In this document: one piece after another, positions 20,032 through 29,900 of the stretch
Position numbering within the stretch: position 1 is the first letter of the stretch
Layout of the letters: every line of letters begins with the position of its first letter
Source: Minicystis rosea
GTDB lineage: Bacteria; Myxococcota_A; Polyangia; Polyangiales; Polyangiaceae
DNA: 64,000 nt
NCBI GenBank assembly: GCA_001931535.1
Contig: CP016211.1
Location: forward strand, 10,028,377-10,092,376
Direction: 5' to 3'
Notes under the pieces: model-generated
Databases searched by the model: none
Seen by the model: only the letters and a program-made list of their open reading frames with translations
What the model was told of the DNA's origin: nothing
Made by a program: the position numbers and the translations under genes

Positions 20032-21200
20032 GCTCTGCCTCTCCTGCCAAGCCGCGATCGACCGCCGACGTCGTCGCGCTCGCGCGGCGCTCGCTCGTCG
20101 GCGTGCGCAGCGCATCGTCGAGCGGCAGCGGCACGGGCTGGGTCGTCCTCGGCAACGGCTTGGTGATGACCAGCCACGAGGCCGTCGGGTACCAGACCGA
20201 GGTCTCCCTCGAGCTCGAGAACGCTCGCCGCGTCGAGGGCCGGGTGATCTGGGTCGACGTCGGCCGCGATCTCGCGCTCGTCCTTCCGAGCGAGCAGCTC
20301 TCGTTGCCGCCGCTCTTTCCGCGGCCCGATCTGCCGCGCCTCGGTGAGCCCGCCATCGCGCTGAGCGCTGTGCCCGGCGAGCCGTGGCGCGTCGTCTCCG
20401 CGATGGTGAGCGCCGTCGATTACCGCATCGGCCCGCTCCGCTGCTTCGAGCTCGACGCCTCGTGCGCCTCCAACGGCGGCCCCGTGCTCGACGCCGACGG
20501 CCGCGTCATCGGCGTCGGCGGCCTCGATCTCCCGCGCGGCACCCGTCGTCGTGCCGGTGTCGATGCCGGCGGCTCGCGCTCGCTCGCCATTCCGATCGCC
20601 GCGCTCCAGCGCGCGCTCGCCGCCGTCGACGTGCCCGCGGAGCAGTTTGCCGAGCGCGCCCCCACCTACCGTTGCCCTGCATGCGGCGACACGTTCCAGG
20701 CGCGCGAAGAGCGTTGCCTCGGCTGCGGCCGCCTCTTGCCGCACGCGTGGGAGATCGCCGACACCGGCCGCGGCGCCGCGCTCGCCGGTGCAGAGCGCGT
20801 CATGCGCGATCTCTTGAACGACCTCGGCGCCATCGCCACCAGCGTGCGCGTCGGCCCGCGCACCTATCGCCTCGCAGGTCCCGGCGAGGGCGGCGCGGCC
20901 ACGGCGATCGTCCTCTCGATCGACGAGGATGGGCACACCATCCGCGGCAAGCTCCCGCTCATCCGCATCCCGATGGCGAACCAGGAGCCGTTCTACCGCT
21001 TCCTCCTCACGCTCAACGATCAGATGCTCGGCACGCAGCGCTTCGCGGTCGAGGGCGACACCGTCTACCTCACCTTCACCGAGCCCGCGGCGCTCGTGCG
21101 CGCCGGAGAAGGCTCGATTCGCCTGCAAGAGCTCGTGCGCGAAGGCGACAAGTATCGCAAGGCGCTGAGCGAGCCCTTCGAAGCAGCACCGCTCGGCTGA
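20028..21200 (+). CDS. Trypsin-fold pseudoprotease with zinc ribbon and YbjN-like domain
   Basis: 390 residues, start overlapping the upstream stop. Residues about 15-205 are a trypsin/HtrA-like domain. The His is present (MTSHEAVG) and the Asp is present (DVGRDLALV), but the serine position of GNSGGP reads ASNGGP, with Asn in place of the nucleophile. A double zinc ribbon follows (CPACGDTF ... CLGCGRLLP, about residues 222-245). The last about 140 residues resemble a YbjN/secretion-chaperone fold. It is therefore likely a binding or scaffold protein rather than a protease. There is no signal peptide, so it is cytoplasmic. Context with the upstream zinc-ribbon gene suggests a shared, unknown process. 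Confidence 0.65.
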   Translation: MSSASPAKPRSTADVVALARRSLVGVRSASSSGSGTGWVVLGNGLVMTSHEAVGYQTEVSLELENARRVEGRVIWVDVGRDLALVLPSEQLSLPPLFPRPDLPRLGEPAIALSAVPGEPWRVVSAMVSAVDYRIGPLRCFELDASCASNGGPVLDADGRVIGVGGLDLPRGTRRRAGVDAGGSRSLAIPIAALQRALAAVDVPAEQFAERAPTYRCPACGDTFQAREERCLGCGRLLPHAWEIADTGRGAALAGAERVMRDLLNDLGAIATSVRVGPRTYRLAGPGEGGAATAIVLSIDEDGHTIRGKLPLIRIPMANQEPFYRFLLTLNDQMLGTQRFAVEGDTVYLTFTEPAALVRAGEGSIRLQELVREGDKYRKALSEPFEAAPLG

Positions 21201-21244
21201 AGCACGCGCCGCCGCGGTGATCGCGCACGCGGAGGCACATCGCC

Positions 21245-21274
21245 GGCAAATCGTTTGAGCTCAAACGATTTGCC
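21245..21274. promoter_or_regulatory. Perfect 30-bp palindrome
   Basis: A zero-loop palindrome, each half being GGCAAATCGTTTGAG or its complement, in the 164-bp gap between 20028-21200 and 21365-21943. It is notably AT-richer than its surroundings. It is 45 bp past the upstream stop and 90 bp before the next start. It could be an operator for a dimeric repressor or a cruciform/terminator element. The lack of a loop and T-run makes an operator at least as likely as a terminator. Confidence 0.6.
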
Positions 21275-21364
21275 TCATCGCTCGGACGTGGCTCGGCCCG
21301 CTCGCTGCCGTGAGCTGCACCCGTTACTTGGCAACGGCCTCGCGCCGGTGCGATCCTGCGCGCC

Positions 21365-21943
21365 ATGCGCCGTCTGCTCTTCATCCTCCTGGCCTTCGCC
21401 TCCGTCGCCTGCGGAGGATCGCGGCGCGCCAGCGACGCCGACTGGACGCCCGAGCCTCAATCGAAGGACCGGCGTGGCCGCGACGCGGAAGGGTTCAACG
21501 GGCAGCTCGAGCCGCTCGACGACAAACGCCAAGCGTTGCTCGGCGTGCGCCACGACGTGATGCTCTCGAACGGCCCGCATCCCGCGCGTTGCAACTGCCT
21601 CGCGGTCGAGGTCGGCAACGCGCGCGAGGGCGGCAAGTTCTTCTGGCTCGGCAGCGCGCCCGACACGGGCCCCGACGCGATGACGATCGCCATCGGCTCG
21701 CGCGGCATCGACTGCCCCGGCGGCGATCCCGACGAACGCCGCCGCCGCCCCTCGATCTCGGCCGTCGACGTCGACGGCGACGACGTCATCATCGAGGTCG
21801 AGAACCTCCCCGAAGGCCGCCCGCTCGCCTCCGGCGCCGTCATCCCGAAGCCCGGCCCCAAGGGCGGCATCTACCTGCGCACGCACAAAAACAACGGCAT
21901 TTACGGGAAGAATCCAGGCTCCGCCCGCTGCCGCGTGCGCTGA
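21365..21943 (+). CDS. Hypothetical lipoprotein
   Basis: 192 residues with a textbook lipoprotein signal (LLFILLAFASVAC, Cys at residue 16). The mature part contains four Cys besides the lipid one (two in RCNCLAV, one in GIDCPGG and one near the C-terminus) and a predicted beta-sandwich-like run in the second half. I recognise no family. It is probably anchored in the outer or inner membrane. It stands alone, downstream of the palindrome at 21245-21274, which may control it. Confidence 0.6.
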   Translation: MRRLLFILLAFASVACGGSRRASDADWTPEPQSKDRRGRDAEGFNGQLEPLDDKRQALLGVRHDVMLSNGPHPARCNCLAVEVGNAREGGKFFWLGSAPDTGPDAMTIAIGSRGIDCPGGDPDERRRRPSISAVDVDGDDVIIEVENLPEGRPLASGAVIPKPGPKGGIYLRTHKNNGIYGKNPGSARCRVR

Positions 21944-22086
21944 TCGGGATCACCCCGGCCCCTCAGCACGAGGCCCGAGCCCCGCTCTCGACACGAGCAT
22001 CATCACGCTGTCCGTGCGCGCATCCACCGAGGACGCCGCACCTCACGGCGGCGCTCGGCGTGTCGCGCTCTGCTACCGTCGGAGGC

Positions 22087-23124
22087 ATGTCGATCCGCGA
22101 TGATCTCCTGCGCGCTGCGGAGCGCCGCGGCCTCGTGGCTCAGGGCCGCAGCGCGAGCGGCGCGATCGAAGGCCGGCGCGTGTCGCTCGGCTTCGACACC
22201 GCGGGCCGCAACGGCGAGAACGTCATCGTCCGTGCCTACCTCGATCCACCGCTCGATCTCGGCCTCACCCTGCGCGAGCGCGTCGTCGCCTCGGTGCTCG
22301 AATTCGACGACATCACCGGCCATCCCGATCTCGACGGCGAGTTCGTCATCACCGGCGACGAGCCCGATCGCGTGCGCACCTTGCTCCACGGCCCGCTCGG
22401 CGACGCAACCGCGGCCCTCTATCGTGCCTCGTTCGACCTGCGCCTCGACGACACCGGCTGCACCGTCTACGGCCTCATGGGCTTCATGGTCCCCGATGAA
22501 GCGTGGCTCGATCACGCCATCGACCACGCGCTCGAGCTCGCAAGCCTCATGGACGCGCAACGCGCGGCGCTCGATCCCGCGCACGCCCTCGTGCCTCATG
22601 CGGCGGCCCTCCAGAACCTCGCCGTTCTGCGTCACCTCGCCTTCTCCACCGCGCCTCTCATCGCGTCGGGCCTCGTCGAAGGCCGCCCGCTCTTCATTGG
22701 CGCCAAGCGAACCGGCCGCCGCAGACATCACCTCCTCGCGCGCGCCGCGATCGAAGGCGACCTCGGCATCGGCCTCTCCATCCGCCGCCAAAGCCTCCTC
22801 GACGACATCCGCATGCTCGTGGGTGGCGTGGACGTGAGCGTCGGCGACGCCGCCTTCGACAAACGCTTCCTCGTCCAAGCGACGCCCGAGCGCGCCGGCC
22901 TCGTCGGCCTCCTGCTCGACACCCAAGTCCGCGCGGCGTTGCTCGCCGTCGACGCCCGCTGTGGGCCCGTCACGCTCGACGATCACGGAATCCACGTGGA
23001 ACCGATTCCCATGGATCACCCCGTCGAAGATCTGGTTTGGCTCGCCGACACGCTCACCGAAGTCACGGGGCGCGTGAGCCGCAACCTCGTCCGCGGCGGC
23101 GCGGAGGCGGGTCCTTATCGCTGA
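22087..23124 (+). CDS. Hypothetical protein with an internal duplication
   Basis: A GGAGG ribosome binding site at 22081 fixes the ATG at 22087, giving 345 residues even though the frame is open far upstream. No signal peptide or membrane segment. The two halves are related: residues about 25-115 (FVITGDEPDRVRTLLHGPLGD) and about 205-300 (FLVQATPERAGLVGLLLDTQV) have the same order of strands and the same F-[LV]-[IV]-x3-[DP]-E-x-x-R/G-x-x-x-LL pattern. I read this as a tandem duplication of one alpha/beta domain. Similar double-domain proteins of unknown function are common in myxobacteria. A gene on the same strand follows 17 bp downstream. Confidence 0.6.
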   Translation: MSIRDDLLRAAERRGLVAQGRSASGAIEGRRVSLGFDTAGRNGENVIVRAYLDPPLDLGLTLRERVVASVLEFDDITGHPDLDGEFVITGDEPDRVRTLLHGPLGDATAALYRASFDLRLDDTGCTVYGLMGFMVPDEAWLDHAIDHALELASLMDAQRAALDPAHALVPHAAALQNLAVLRHLAFSTAPLIASGLVEGRPLFIGAKRTGRRRHHLLARAAIEGDLGIGLSIRRQSLLDDIRMLVGGVDVSVGDAAFDKRFLVQATPERAGLVGLLLDTQVRAALLAVDARCGPVTLDDHGIHVEPIPMDHPVEDLVWLADTLTEVTGRVSRNLVRGGAEAGPYR

Positions 23125-23141
23125 CCTCATCGGGGGACGTC

Positions 23142-23663
23142 ATGGGCTATTTCAAACCGAAGCGGAGCCGACGGCGCGAAGGAGCGCTCAAATCCGCCCT
23201 GCGCGCCGGCCGCATCGAGGGCGCGGCGGAGGTCACGCCCACCGAGCCCTTCAAAGAGTGGCGTTTCGTGCGCCTCTCCGTGCCAGCTTGGTATTGGAGC
23301 TCGGGATCGAGCTTGGGTGTGTTTTGCGTGGCCGGCGACGTCCAGGACAAGATGCGTTTGAGCGACGAGCAGAATCGTAAGCTCGAAGCGACGCTCCGGT
23401 GGTTCAACAAGCGCCTCCCCGTTCCATCCATCGCCGACACGAGAGCCATTTTCTGGTTCAAGCTCTCCGCCGCCGAATGCCGGCGGCGCGTCACCCATTT
23501 GGCAAGGCACCTCCGCGCGCTCGGCGTCGAAGTGGTCGTCACCGAAACGAGCACGCCTGGACACGTCGTCTACGAGGATGCCTTTCAGATCGCGGCCATT
23601 CCCCCGCCGCCAGACACCGATGCCGAAACAGGGAATCTCGAAACGGACACCGGGGCGCAGTGA
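23142..23663 (+). CDS. Hypothetical protein
   Basis: 173 residues. The N-terminus is very basic (KPKRSRRREG). The middle contains a Trp-rich strand (FKEWRFVRLSVPAWYWSSGS) and a helix LSDEQNRKLEATLRWFNKRL. The C-terminus is acidic. I do not recognise it. A GGGGGA stretch lies a few bases before the ATG and serves as the ribosome binding site. The short distance from the previous gene suggests one operon. Confidence 0.5.
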   Translation: MGYFKPKRSRRREGALKSALRAGRIEGAAEVTPTEPFKEWRFVRLSVPAWYWSSGSSLGVFCVAGDVQDKMRLSDEQNRKLEATLRWFNKRLPVPSIADTRAIFWFKLSAAECRRRVTHLARHLRALGVEVVVTETSTPGHVVYEDAFQIAAIPPPPDTDAETGNLETDTGAQ

Positions 23664-23677
23664 GCGCTGCGCCCCGG
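23650..23677. terminator. Hairpin terminator, convergent genes
   Basis: An 11-bp inverted repeat (23650-23660 with 23667-23677, core CCGGGGCGCAG) whose 6-nt loop contains the TGA of the upstream plus-strand gene. It lies 9 bp from the uraH stop, so it can terminate both strands. There is no T-run. Confidence 0.65.
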
Positions 23678-23686
23678 CAAACGTCT

Positions 23687-24028
23687 TCAACTCCCCCGAT
23701 ACGTCGAATACCCGAACGGATTGAGCAGCAGCGGCACATGGTAGTGCTGCGTCGGGTCGCGCACCTCGAAGGCGATGGTCACCTCGGGATAGAACCCGTC
23801 GACACCATTCGCCGCATGATAAGCGCCGGTCGCGAACGTGATTCGATAGGTGCCCGCGGAGAGCTCCGTGCCGGCAGGCACCAGGGTGCGCAAGCGGCCG
23901 TCGGCGTCGGTCTCGCCTCTCCCGATCTCGCGATAAGCACCCTCGGCGCGCGCCTCCAGCACCACGAGCACTCCGGCGGCGGGGCGGCCTTTGGACGTGT
24001 CGAGGATGTGGGTCGTGATTCCGCTCAT
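23687..24028 (-). CDS. uraH: 5-hydroxyisourate hydrolase (transthyretin-like)
   Basis: 113 residues. It hydrolyses 5-hydroxyisourate to OHCU in urate breakdown. The family signature is complete: N-terminal ITTHILDTSKGRPA, with the conserved His and the GxPA turn, an Arg/His pair in the barrel (FYPEVTIAFEV, HYHVPLLLNPFGYSTY) and the C-terminal YRGS tetrapeptide, which is diagnostic. The start ATG at 24028 overlaps the stop of the allantoicase/decarboxylase gene. Longer in-frame starts lie inside that gene and are rejected. Last gene of the urate/allantoin operon. Confidence 0.93.
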   Translation of the reverse strand: MSGITTHILDTSKGRPAAGVLVVLEARAEGAYREIGRGETDADGRLRTLVPAGTELSAGTYRITFATGAYHAANGVDGFYPEVTIAFEVRDPTQHYHVPLLLNPFGYSTYRGS

Positions 24029-25539
24029 GTGAACAGCTTCTCCAGTCGGATCCGCGTGATCTTGCGCTGCTGCTCGGCCGCGACGCCGAGCTCGGTGGCC
24101 GCGTCGTTGCCCAGGCGGGCGCGTAGATTGGCGAGCATCTCGTCGGCGCTCTTGCCGGTCGCGCACACGATGTAGATGTGACCGAACTTCTCGTCGTAGG
24201 TACGATTCAGCTCGGCCAAAGCAGCCAGCGTCTCCGCCGCAGCCGTGGTGACGCCGCTCTGCTCCTTCTCCGACCAGGCTTTGGCGCGCGCGTCCTGCGC
24301 GGCTTCGGCCTTCTTCTCACCGATGCGCGGATGGGCCTTGAAGGCCTCGAGCCAATCGTTCGGACCGAGGCCGCGCCACACCGCGTCCGCCGCGGTGAGC
24401 ACGTCGTCGAGGCTCTTGAAGGGCCGCAGATCGGCCATCCCGCCGGCCCATGCGCGCGAGCCGCAGCACGAGAGCAGCTCGGCCTCCGCCTCTTCCCGGA
24501 GAAGCGTGCGCAGGCGATCGAGCCGGCGCGCGATCCCACCCTCGCGCGAGAGGACCCCGAAGAGGCGCAATCGGCTCACGCCGCCGTCGGGATAGATGTT
24601 GAGACGAACGTGGGTGTACGGCCCGCGGTCGAGCAGCTCGTCATCGTAGAAATGACGGGTGTGCGGTTGGAGCTTGGTACGCGGCAAGATCTCGCGCCAA
24701 TCGGTGCGCGTAGAGAGCTCCTCCACGGTGGCGCCCGCGGCGGAGATCCCCTCGATCATGCACGTGTCGGGGTAATTGCCCTTGAAGTGGTTGGTGTCGA
24801 GCTCGATGCGGCGCAGGGTCGATTCGGCGGCGAGCTCGATCAAAGACCAGTCGAAGCCGGGGCCGCGGCGCCGCTTCGTCTCCCAGCCGTCACCCATGTT
24901 GGGGGCGCGGCCTGGCATGATCAGGTTGTGGCGCACGCCGAAGAACATGTCGCTGCAGGCCGGCACGCGACCACCGTTCTCCACCGCGGCCACGTCGATC
25001 TCCGCGCCGTTGCGCCCGAGCTTGCGCCAATCGGGCATGGCCTCGCCGTGCACGCGCAAACGGGCCACACCGCCGTCGGGGAAGATGTTGAATCGAAGGT
25101 GGGTGAAGCGATGCGGAGAGTCGATGGCGAAGAGGTTCTTCGAGTCGCCGCGGAGCGCCGATTTCGGGAGCACTTCCACCCAGCGGGTGGCCGGGCTCAT
25201 CAGCTCTTCGGGCGAGGCGTCGGCGCGCGCCGAGCAAGCCTCGATGGAGCAATGCTCCGGGTAATTCCCCCGGAAGAACGCGGTATCGACCACCACGCCG
25301 CGGAGGATGCCGGGCATCCCCAAACGAATGAGCGCGAAATCGTGGCCCGGGCCGCGCTTCCGGCGCGACTCCCAACCATCCATCCATTTGCCGCGATCGG
25401 TGTACTCGTGCTCGAGGAAAACCGCGGGCTTCGGCTTGAGGAGGTTCTCCTTCGCCGCGAAGAAATCATCGTTCGCATAGAGCACGGAGCCGCCCAGTCG
25501 CTCCGCCGCCAGATCGATCAAATCGACGAACTCGCTCAT
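24025..25539 (-). CDS. Bifunctional allantoicase / OHCU decarboxylase
   Basis: 504 residues in one frame. Residues about 1-335 are allantoicase, a pair of similar beta-sandwich repeats (RGPGHDFALIRLG ... GNYPEHCSIE and RGPGFDWSLIELA ... GNYPDTCMIEG), which releases urea from allantoate. Residues about 345-504 are 2-oxo-4-hydroxy-4-carboxy-5-ureidoimidazoline (OHCU) decarboxylase, with HPRIGEKK carrying the catalytic His and ELNRTYDEKFGHIYIVCATG. The decarboxylase makes S-allantoin from the UraH product. The two steps are not consecutive, because allantoinase lies between them. allB overlaps its 5' end, so all activities are co-translated. No frameshift is evident at the junction, so this is a true fusion. 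Confidence 0.92.
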   Translation of the reverse strand: MSEFVDLIDLAAERLGGSVLYANDDFFAAKENLLKPKPAVFLEHEYTDRGKWMDGWESRRKRGPGHDFALIRLGMPGILRGVVVDTAFFRGNYPEHCSIEACSARADASPEELMSPATRWVEVLPKSALRGDSKNLFAIDSPHRFTHLRFNIFPDGGVARLRVHGEAMPDWRKLGRNGAEIDVAAVENGGRVPACSDMFFGVRHNLIMPGRAPNMGDGWETKRRRGPGFDWSLIELAAESTLRRIELDTNHFKGNYPDTCMIEGISAAGATVEELSTRTDWREILPRTKLQPHTRHFYDDELLDRGPYTHVRLNIYPDGGVSRLRLFGVLSREGGIARRLDRLRTLLREEAEAELLSCCGSRAWAGGMADLRPFKSLDDVLTAADAVWRGLGPNDWLEAFKAHPRIGEKKAEAAQDARAKAWSEKEQSGVTTAAAETLAALAELNRTYDEKFGHIYIVCATGKSADEMLANLRARLGNDAATELGVAAEQQRKITRIRLEKLFT

Positions 25540-26975
25540 ACCTGTCCTCGCAGCAGGACTCGGCCCTCGGGCCGATCACCGAAGCGGCCGCCCTCGAACA
25601 CCCGGCGTCCGCGCACGTACGTGGCGCGCACCGCGCCCGTGAGCACCTCGCCCGCATAGGGCGTGACCTTGTGACGATGCTCGATCATCGCGGGCGCGAT
25701 CTCCACGCGACCCTCCGGATCCCAGATGACGAAGTCCGCATCTTTCCCCGGCGCGATGGCGCCTTTGCGATCGAGCTGCGCGAGCCGCGCCGGGCCTTCG
25801 CACATCCAGGAGACGAGATCGACGATGGTCCGCCCGCGGCGCCGCGCGTCGCTCCAAATCACCGGCAAGCCGAGCTGGAGCGAGGCGATGCCGCCCCACG
25901 CCGCCGCGAAATCACCGGCCTCCATCTTCTTCAGCTCGGGCGTGCAGGGCGAGTGATCGGAGACCACCAGGCTCACCAAGCCTTCACCGAGCGCGTTCCA
26001 AAGCAGCTCGCGATTGTCACGCTCGCGGATGGGCGGAGCACACTTGTAGGGTGTGGCGCCGTCCGGGATGTCCTCGGCCGCGAAGTGGAGATAATGAGGC
26101 GTCGTCTCGGCGCTGAACGGCAATCCTTCGTCGCGCGCGCGACGGAAGTGATCGAGCGCGCTCGCCGAAGAGAGGTGGACGACGTGCACGCGCGCCCGCG
26201 TCTCGCGACACAGGTCGACGAGCAGGGCAATCGCCAAGTCCTCGGCCTCGCGCGGGCGGGAGCGCACGTAGGTCGTGTAGCGGCTGGGATCGAGCCCGAT
26301 CGTCGCCGCGTGCGCCGCCTCGATGGGGCCGGGCAGCTCCGCGTGCACGAGGAGCGTCGATCCCGAGGCCGCAATCTCGCGCATGGCGGCGCGCAGATCG
26401 GATTCGCCCACATGCCCGAACTCCGGAACACCGGAGTCGACCATGAAGCATTTGAACCCGTGCACGCCCGCATCCACGAGGCGCTTGAGCTCACCGGCAT
26501 TGCCGGGGACGGCGCCGCCCCAGAGGCCGACATCGATCCAGCATTGGCCCGAAGCCGCCTCACGCTTCGCGTGAAAGGCCTCCACCGTCGTGGTGGGAGG
26601 GATGCTGTTGAGCGGCATGTCGACGATGGTCGTCACGCCGCCGGCCGCCGCCGCGCGCGTGGCGGTGGCAAAGCCTTCCCACTCCGTGCGACCAGGCTCG
26701 TTGATGTGCACGTGCGAGTCGACGATGCCCGGCATGAGCACGTCGTCACCGGCGTCCACCAGCGGCGCGCCGGGCGGGACATCGTCCCATGCGGTCACCG
26801 CCGTGATCACGCCGCCCGCCACGTGGACGGCCGCCGCGCGGACCGCGCCGCCCGTCACCACACGGCGGCTGCGGAGAACCAGCTCGGAGCCGCTCGCGAC
26901 TCCGCTGAGATCAGGGCTGGCTTGCCCAGCCCGGGGTTTGGGGCCGCTCGCGGCCCCATCGTGATCACTGCTCAC
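25536..26975 (-). CDS. allB: Allantoinase
   Basis: 479 residues from GTG 26975, with GGAGGAGA about 8 bp upstream. A cyclic amidohydrolase that opens allantoin to allantoate. Metal-site elements are in order: DSHVHINEPGRTEWEG (two His), GVHGFKCFM (Lys expected to be carbamylated), HAELPGP, VHVVHLSSA and VSDHSPCTPE (Asp). The GRTEWEGF and IPPTTT segments separate allantoinases from dihydroorotases and hydantoinases. The first about 30 residues are an unusual low-complexity extension. It overlaps the upstream PHP-lipoprotein stop by 11 bp and the downstream allantoicase start by 4 bp. Confidence 0.92.
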   Translation of the reverse strand: MSSDHDGAASGPKPRAGQASPDLSGVASGSELVLRSRRVVTGGAVRAAAVHVAGGVITAVTAWDDVPPGAPLVDAGDDVLMPGIVDSHVHINEPGRTEWEGFATATRAAAAGGVTTIVDMPLNSIPPTTTVEAFHAKREAASGQCWIDVGLWGGAVPGNAGELKRLVDAGVHGFKCFMVDSGVPEFGHVGESDLRAAMREIAASGSTLLVHAELPGPIEAAHAATIGLDPSRYTTYVRSRPREAEDLAIALLVDLCRETRARVHVVHLSSASALDHFRRARDEGLPFSAETTPHYLHFAAEDIPDGATPYKCAPPIRERDNRELLWNALGEGLVSLVVSDHSPCTPELKKMEAGDFAAAWGGIASLQLGLPVIWSDARRRGRTIVDLVSWMCEGPARLAQLDRKGAIAPGKDADFVIWDPEGRVEIAPAMIEHRHKVTPYAGEVLTGAVRATYVRGRRVFEGGRFGDRPEGRVLLRGQV

Positions 26976-29900
26976 CGGGCCTCTCTCCTCCCTTCCAGGG
27001 AATGCGATGCTCGCACTTGCCGATGACGGCCACGCCGCATTGGTTCGCGTCCTTCAAACAGATCTGGTCCGACACGCACACGGCATCGGCGCTGTTGGGA
27101 TCGCAGGGCTGCGAGCAGAACTCGGGATACGGCAGCGGGGCGTCGTACGTACCGTTGCCATCGGTGTCGATGTAGATGGGATTCGACACCGCATAGGCCG
27201 GGATGGGGAACCAATCCGGCACGGTGGGCGTCGGCGCGAAGAAGCCGTTGACCACGGGGATGAGCGCGAAGGCGTCGGCGGTGACCTTGGAGATCTGGAT
27301 TTCGCCGAAAGGCACGTCGAGCGAGACCTTGTGCATCAGGTTCCGATCTTCGAGGCCCATGGCGATGATCACGACCCACGAGTCGCGCCCGACGGGGACG
27401 TCGAGATCGATCTTCCCTTGGAAGTCGATGATGTCCTCCGTCTTGCTGTTGACCTCGGGCAGCTTCACGAGGTGACCATTCTGGTAGATCTCGATGCGAT
27501 CGACACCGAACCAGCTGGCGGTCTGGACCTTGAGATCGAGAGACACCTTGCTCTTGCCCTTGGCCTTTACCGTGTCACCGAAGGTCTTGTCGTCGATGCT
27601 GGCGGTGACGAACGGGCCGTAGCTCGTGAGGGCGTGGCCGTCCTTCAGGCTCGAGACCACGTCGCCCGCGGTGATGGCGGCCGGCGCGTCGGTCGGGCTC
27701 TTGAAGAAGGTGCGCGGCCAGCCGGGCTCGATCGAGGGAGCATGGCTGTCGCTGCTCGCCACATGGGTCTTGAGCATCCCATGCTCGAGGTAGCGGAAGT
27801 AATCGTCGACGTGACCTGCGTAATGGGTGCAGGGCATGTCGGCGTCGTCGGCGGGCACCGGGTCTTGTCCGAACTTGGCGACGTCGCAGAGGGCCTGACC
27901 ATCGACCATGGTCATGGAGAAGCCCCAGAGCGCCTCCTGCTCTTCCGGCGTGCGCGAAAGGATGCGCTTCATCGATTGCCAGGCGAGCGCGGTGCGATTC
28001 CGATCCTTGCAATCGACGAAGCGCTCGTTCGGGCCGCAGGCGGAGAATTGCGCATTGCCCACCTCGGGACAGACGGCGGCGAGCGCCTCCGGGTTCTTGG
28101 CGCCGTCGAGGCGGGCGACGCAGCGATTCCAATCGATCACTTCGGCGATGGTCGCCGTGCGCACGAGATCGAAGCGCTTGCCGTTGATGAGCTCCATCCC
28201 GTCGAAGTCGCAGGAAGCGGTCTTGAAGACGGGGTTGTTGGCTTCGAGCGTGCCTGTCTTCCGCTTCATGGTGAAGGGGTCGACGCCGAGCTGGTACATG
28301 TAGCCGAAGAAGCCGTCACGCGGGTGCGCGAGGATGGTGAACGGCTCGACGCCGCTCGCGTCCTTCTTGGCCTTGAGCGCGCTCACGATCTCGCCGCCGC
28401 TCTCGCACGTCGGATCGTGTGACCCGTGCGTGGGGACGATGGTCTCGTCGTATTTGAGCGGGAAGGCGATGAAATGCCCCTGCTCGATGGTCGTGGTCTC
28501 CACGCCCACCGCCGTGGCCACGTGGGGCTCGAGGAGCATGGAGTGGATGGTGGGCTGATAATCCGTCTGCACGTCGTGGTCGGTGGGCACGGCGAACTCG
28601 ACGTGCTCGGCGACCACGGTGCTGAGGCGGCGCGGCAAAGGCATGCCGCTGTCGAAGCTCGGCGTGGAGTGGATGTGCATGTCCGTGGACATCCACCCCG
28701 TGGTGTCGACTTCGTGGATCAACGTGGCATCGACGCGCTGATTGCGGCCCGGCTCGACCACGAGGTCCTTCTCGAAGATGCCGTATTCCGGCCCGCGCGA
28801 GGCGCGGAAGCGATAACGCCCGGGCTCGAGGCGCGTCGACCCGGTGCCGGTCGCGGAGAAATCGACGGCGTGCAGGCCATTGCCGAGACGCGTGTCCCCG
28901 AGATAAACGCGCCTTCGGCCATCCGCGTTGAGCGGCTCGCCTTTGTCGTCGAGGGCGACGAAAGCGATCTTCGCCGGCATGGAATTGCCACGCTCGTCGA
29001 AGACCCGATAATCGATCGTGCCCGGCGTGACCACCGCGGGGATGACGACCGTCGTCTCCCCGGCTTTGACGGTGACGGGCTGGGGGGTGGAGAAGCCCAT
29101 CCCATCTTCGCTCCGGGCCACGACCACGTAATCGCCCGGGGGAATCGTGGCGTGGAAGTCACCGTCGAGCACGCGATCGACACCGACGTCCGCGTCGATG
29201 GCATCGATGATGCCGACGTTGCCGAGCGTGCGCAGGTTGGCGTCGACGAGATCGTCGATGCTCCCCCAGCCGCGGCCGGGAACCGGGTTTTGGAAGACGT
29301 AGACACGCGCCTTGGGCGAGGGCTCGCCGGTGCTCTGCCAACGGACCTCGCCCTGGAGCACGCCGGTCTTCGTGCCGCGCGTCTTCCACACCTCGTCGGA
29401 GACGCTGCCGATGTCGCCGTCGCCGACGGCGAGATAACGCTCGAAGGTGAAGGCCCGCTTGTTGTCGCAGGTCTCGTCGTCCGACGCGTCGAAGAGGCAG
29501 CTCTTGCCGGCGGCGAGGAACGCCGTCGCCGCGCTGGTGAAGATGGGGACGTTGACCCGCACCTTGTCGCTGCCCGGCGGAGGCACGGTGAAGTATCCAT
29601 AGCTGACGTCGCCGCCGGCGGCGGTGACGAAGTCGAAGCTGAGCGGATCTTGGAACGTGTTGCGACCCGCATAGAACGCGTCGTGCGTGGCCTTGTCGGT
29701 GTCGAAGCCGATCCCGGGCGCGAACACGGCATTTTGGTTACCGAAGAACACGAAGTCACCGGCCACCACGCCCGCGTGGTTCACCGGCGCATCGGGGCCG
29801 TTGGAGAGGTCGCCGAAGATCTGGCCGAACACGGAGCGAGACTCGGTATAAGGCTCGAGCGCGAGGGTCTCGGCACAGGCGCACGAGGGGCAGCCCGTGG

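Noticed and set aside
24025..25539. Allantoicase/OHCU decarboxylase fusion as a frameshift artefact
   Set aside because: The frame is continuous, both domains are complete and the linker reads as normal protein, so no base needs to be added or removed.
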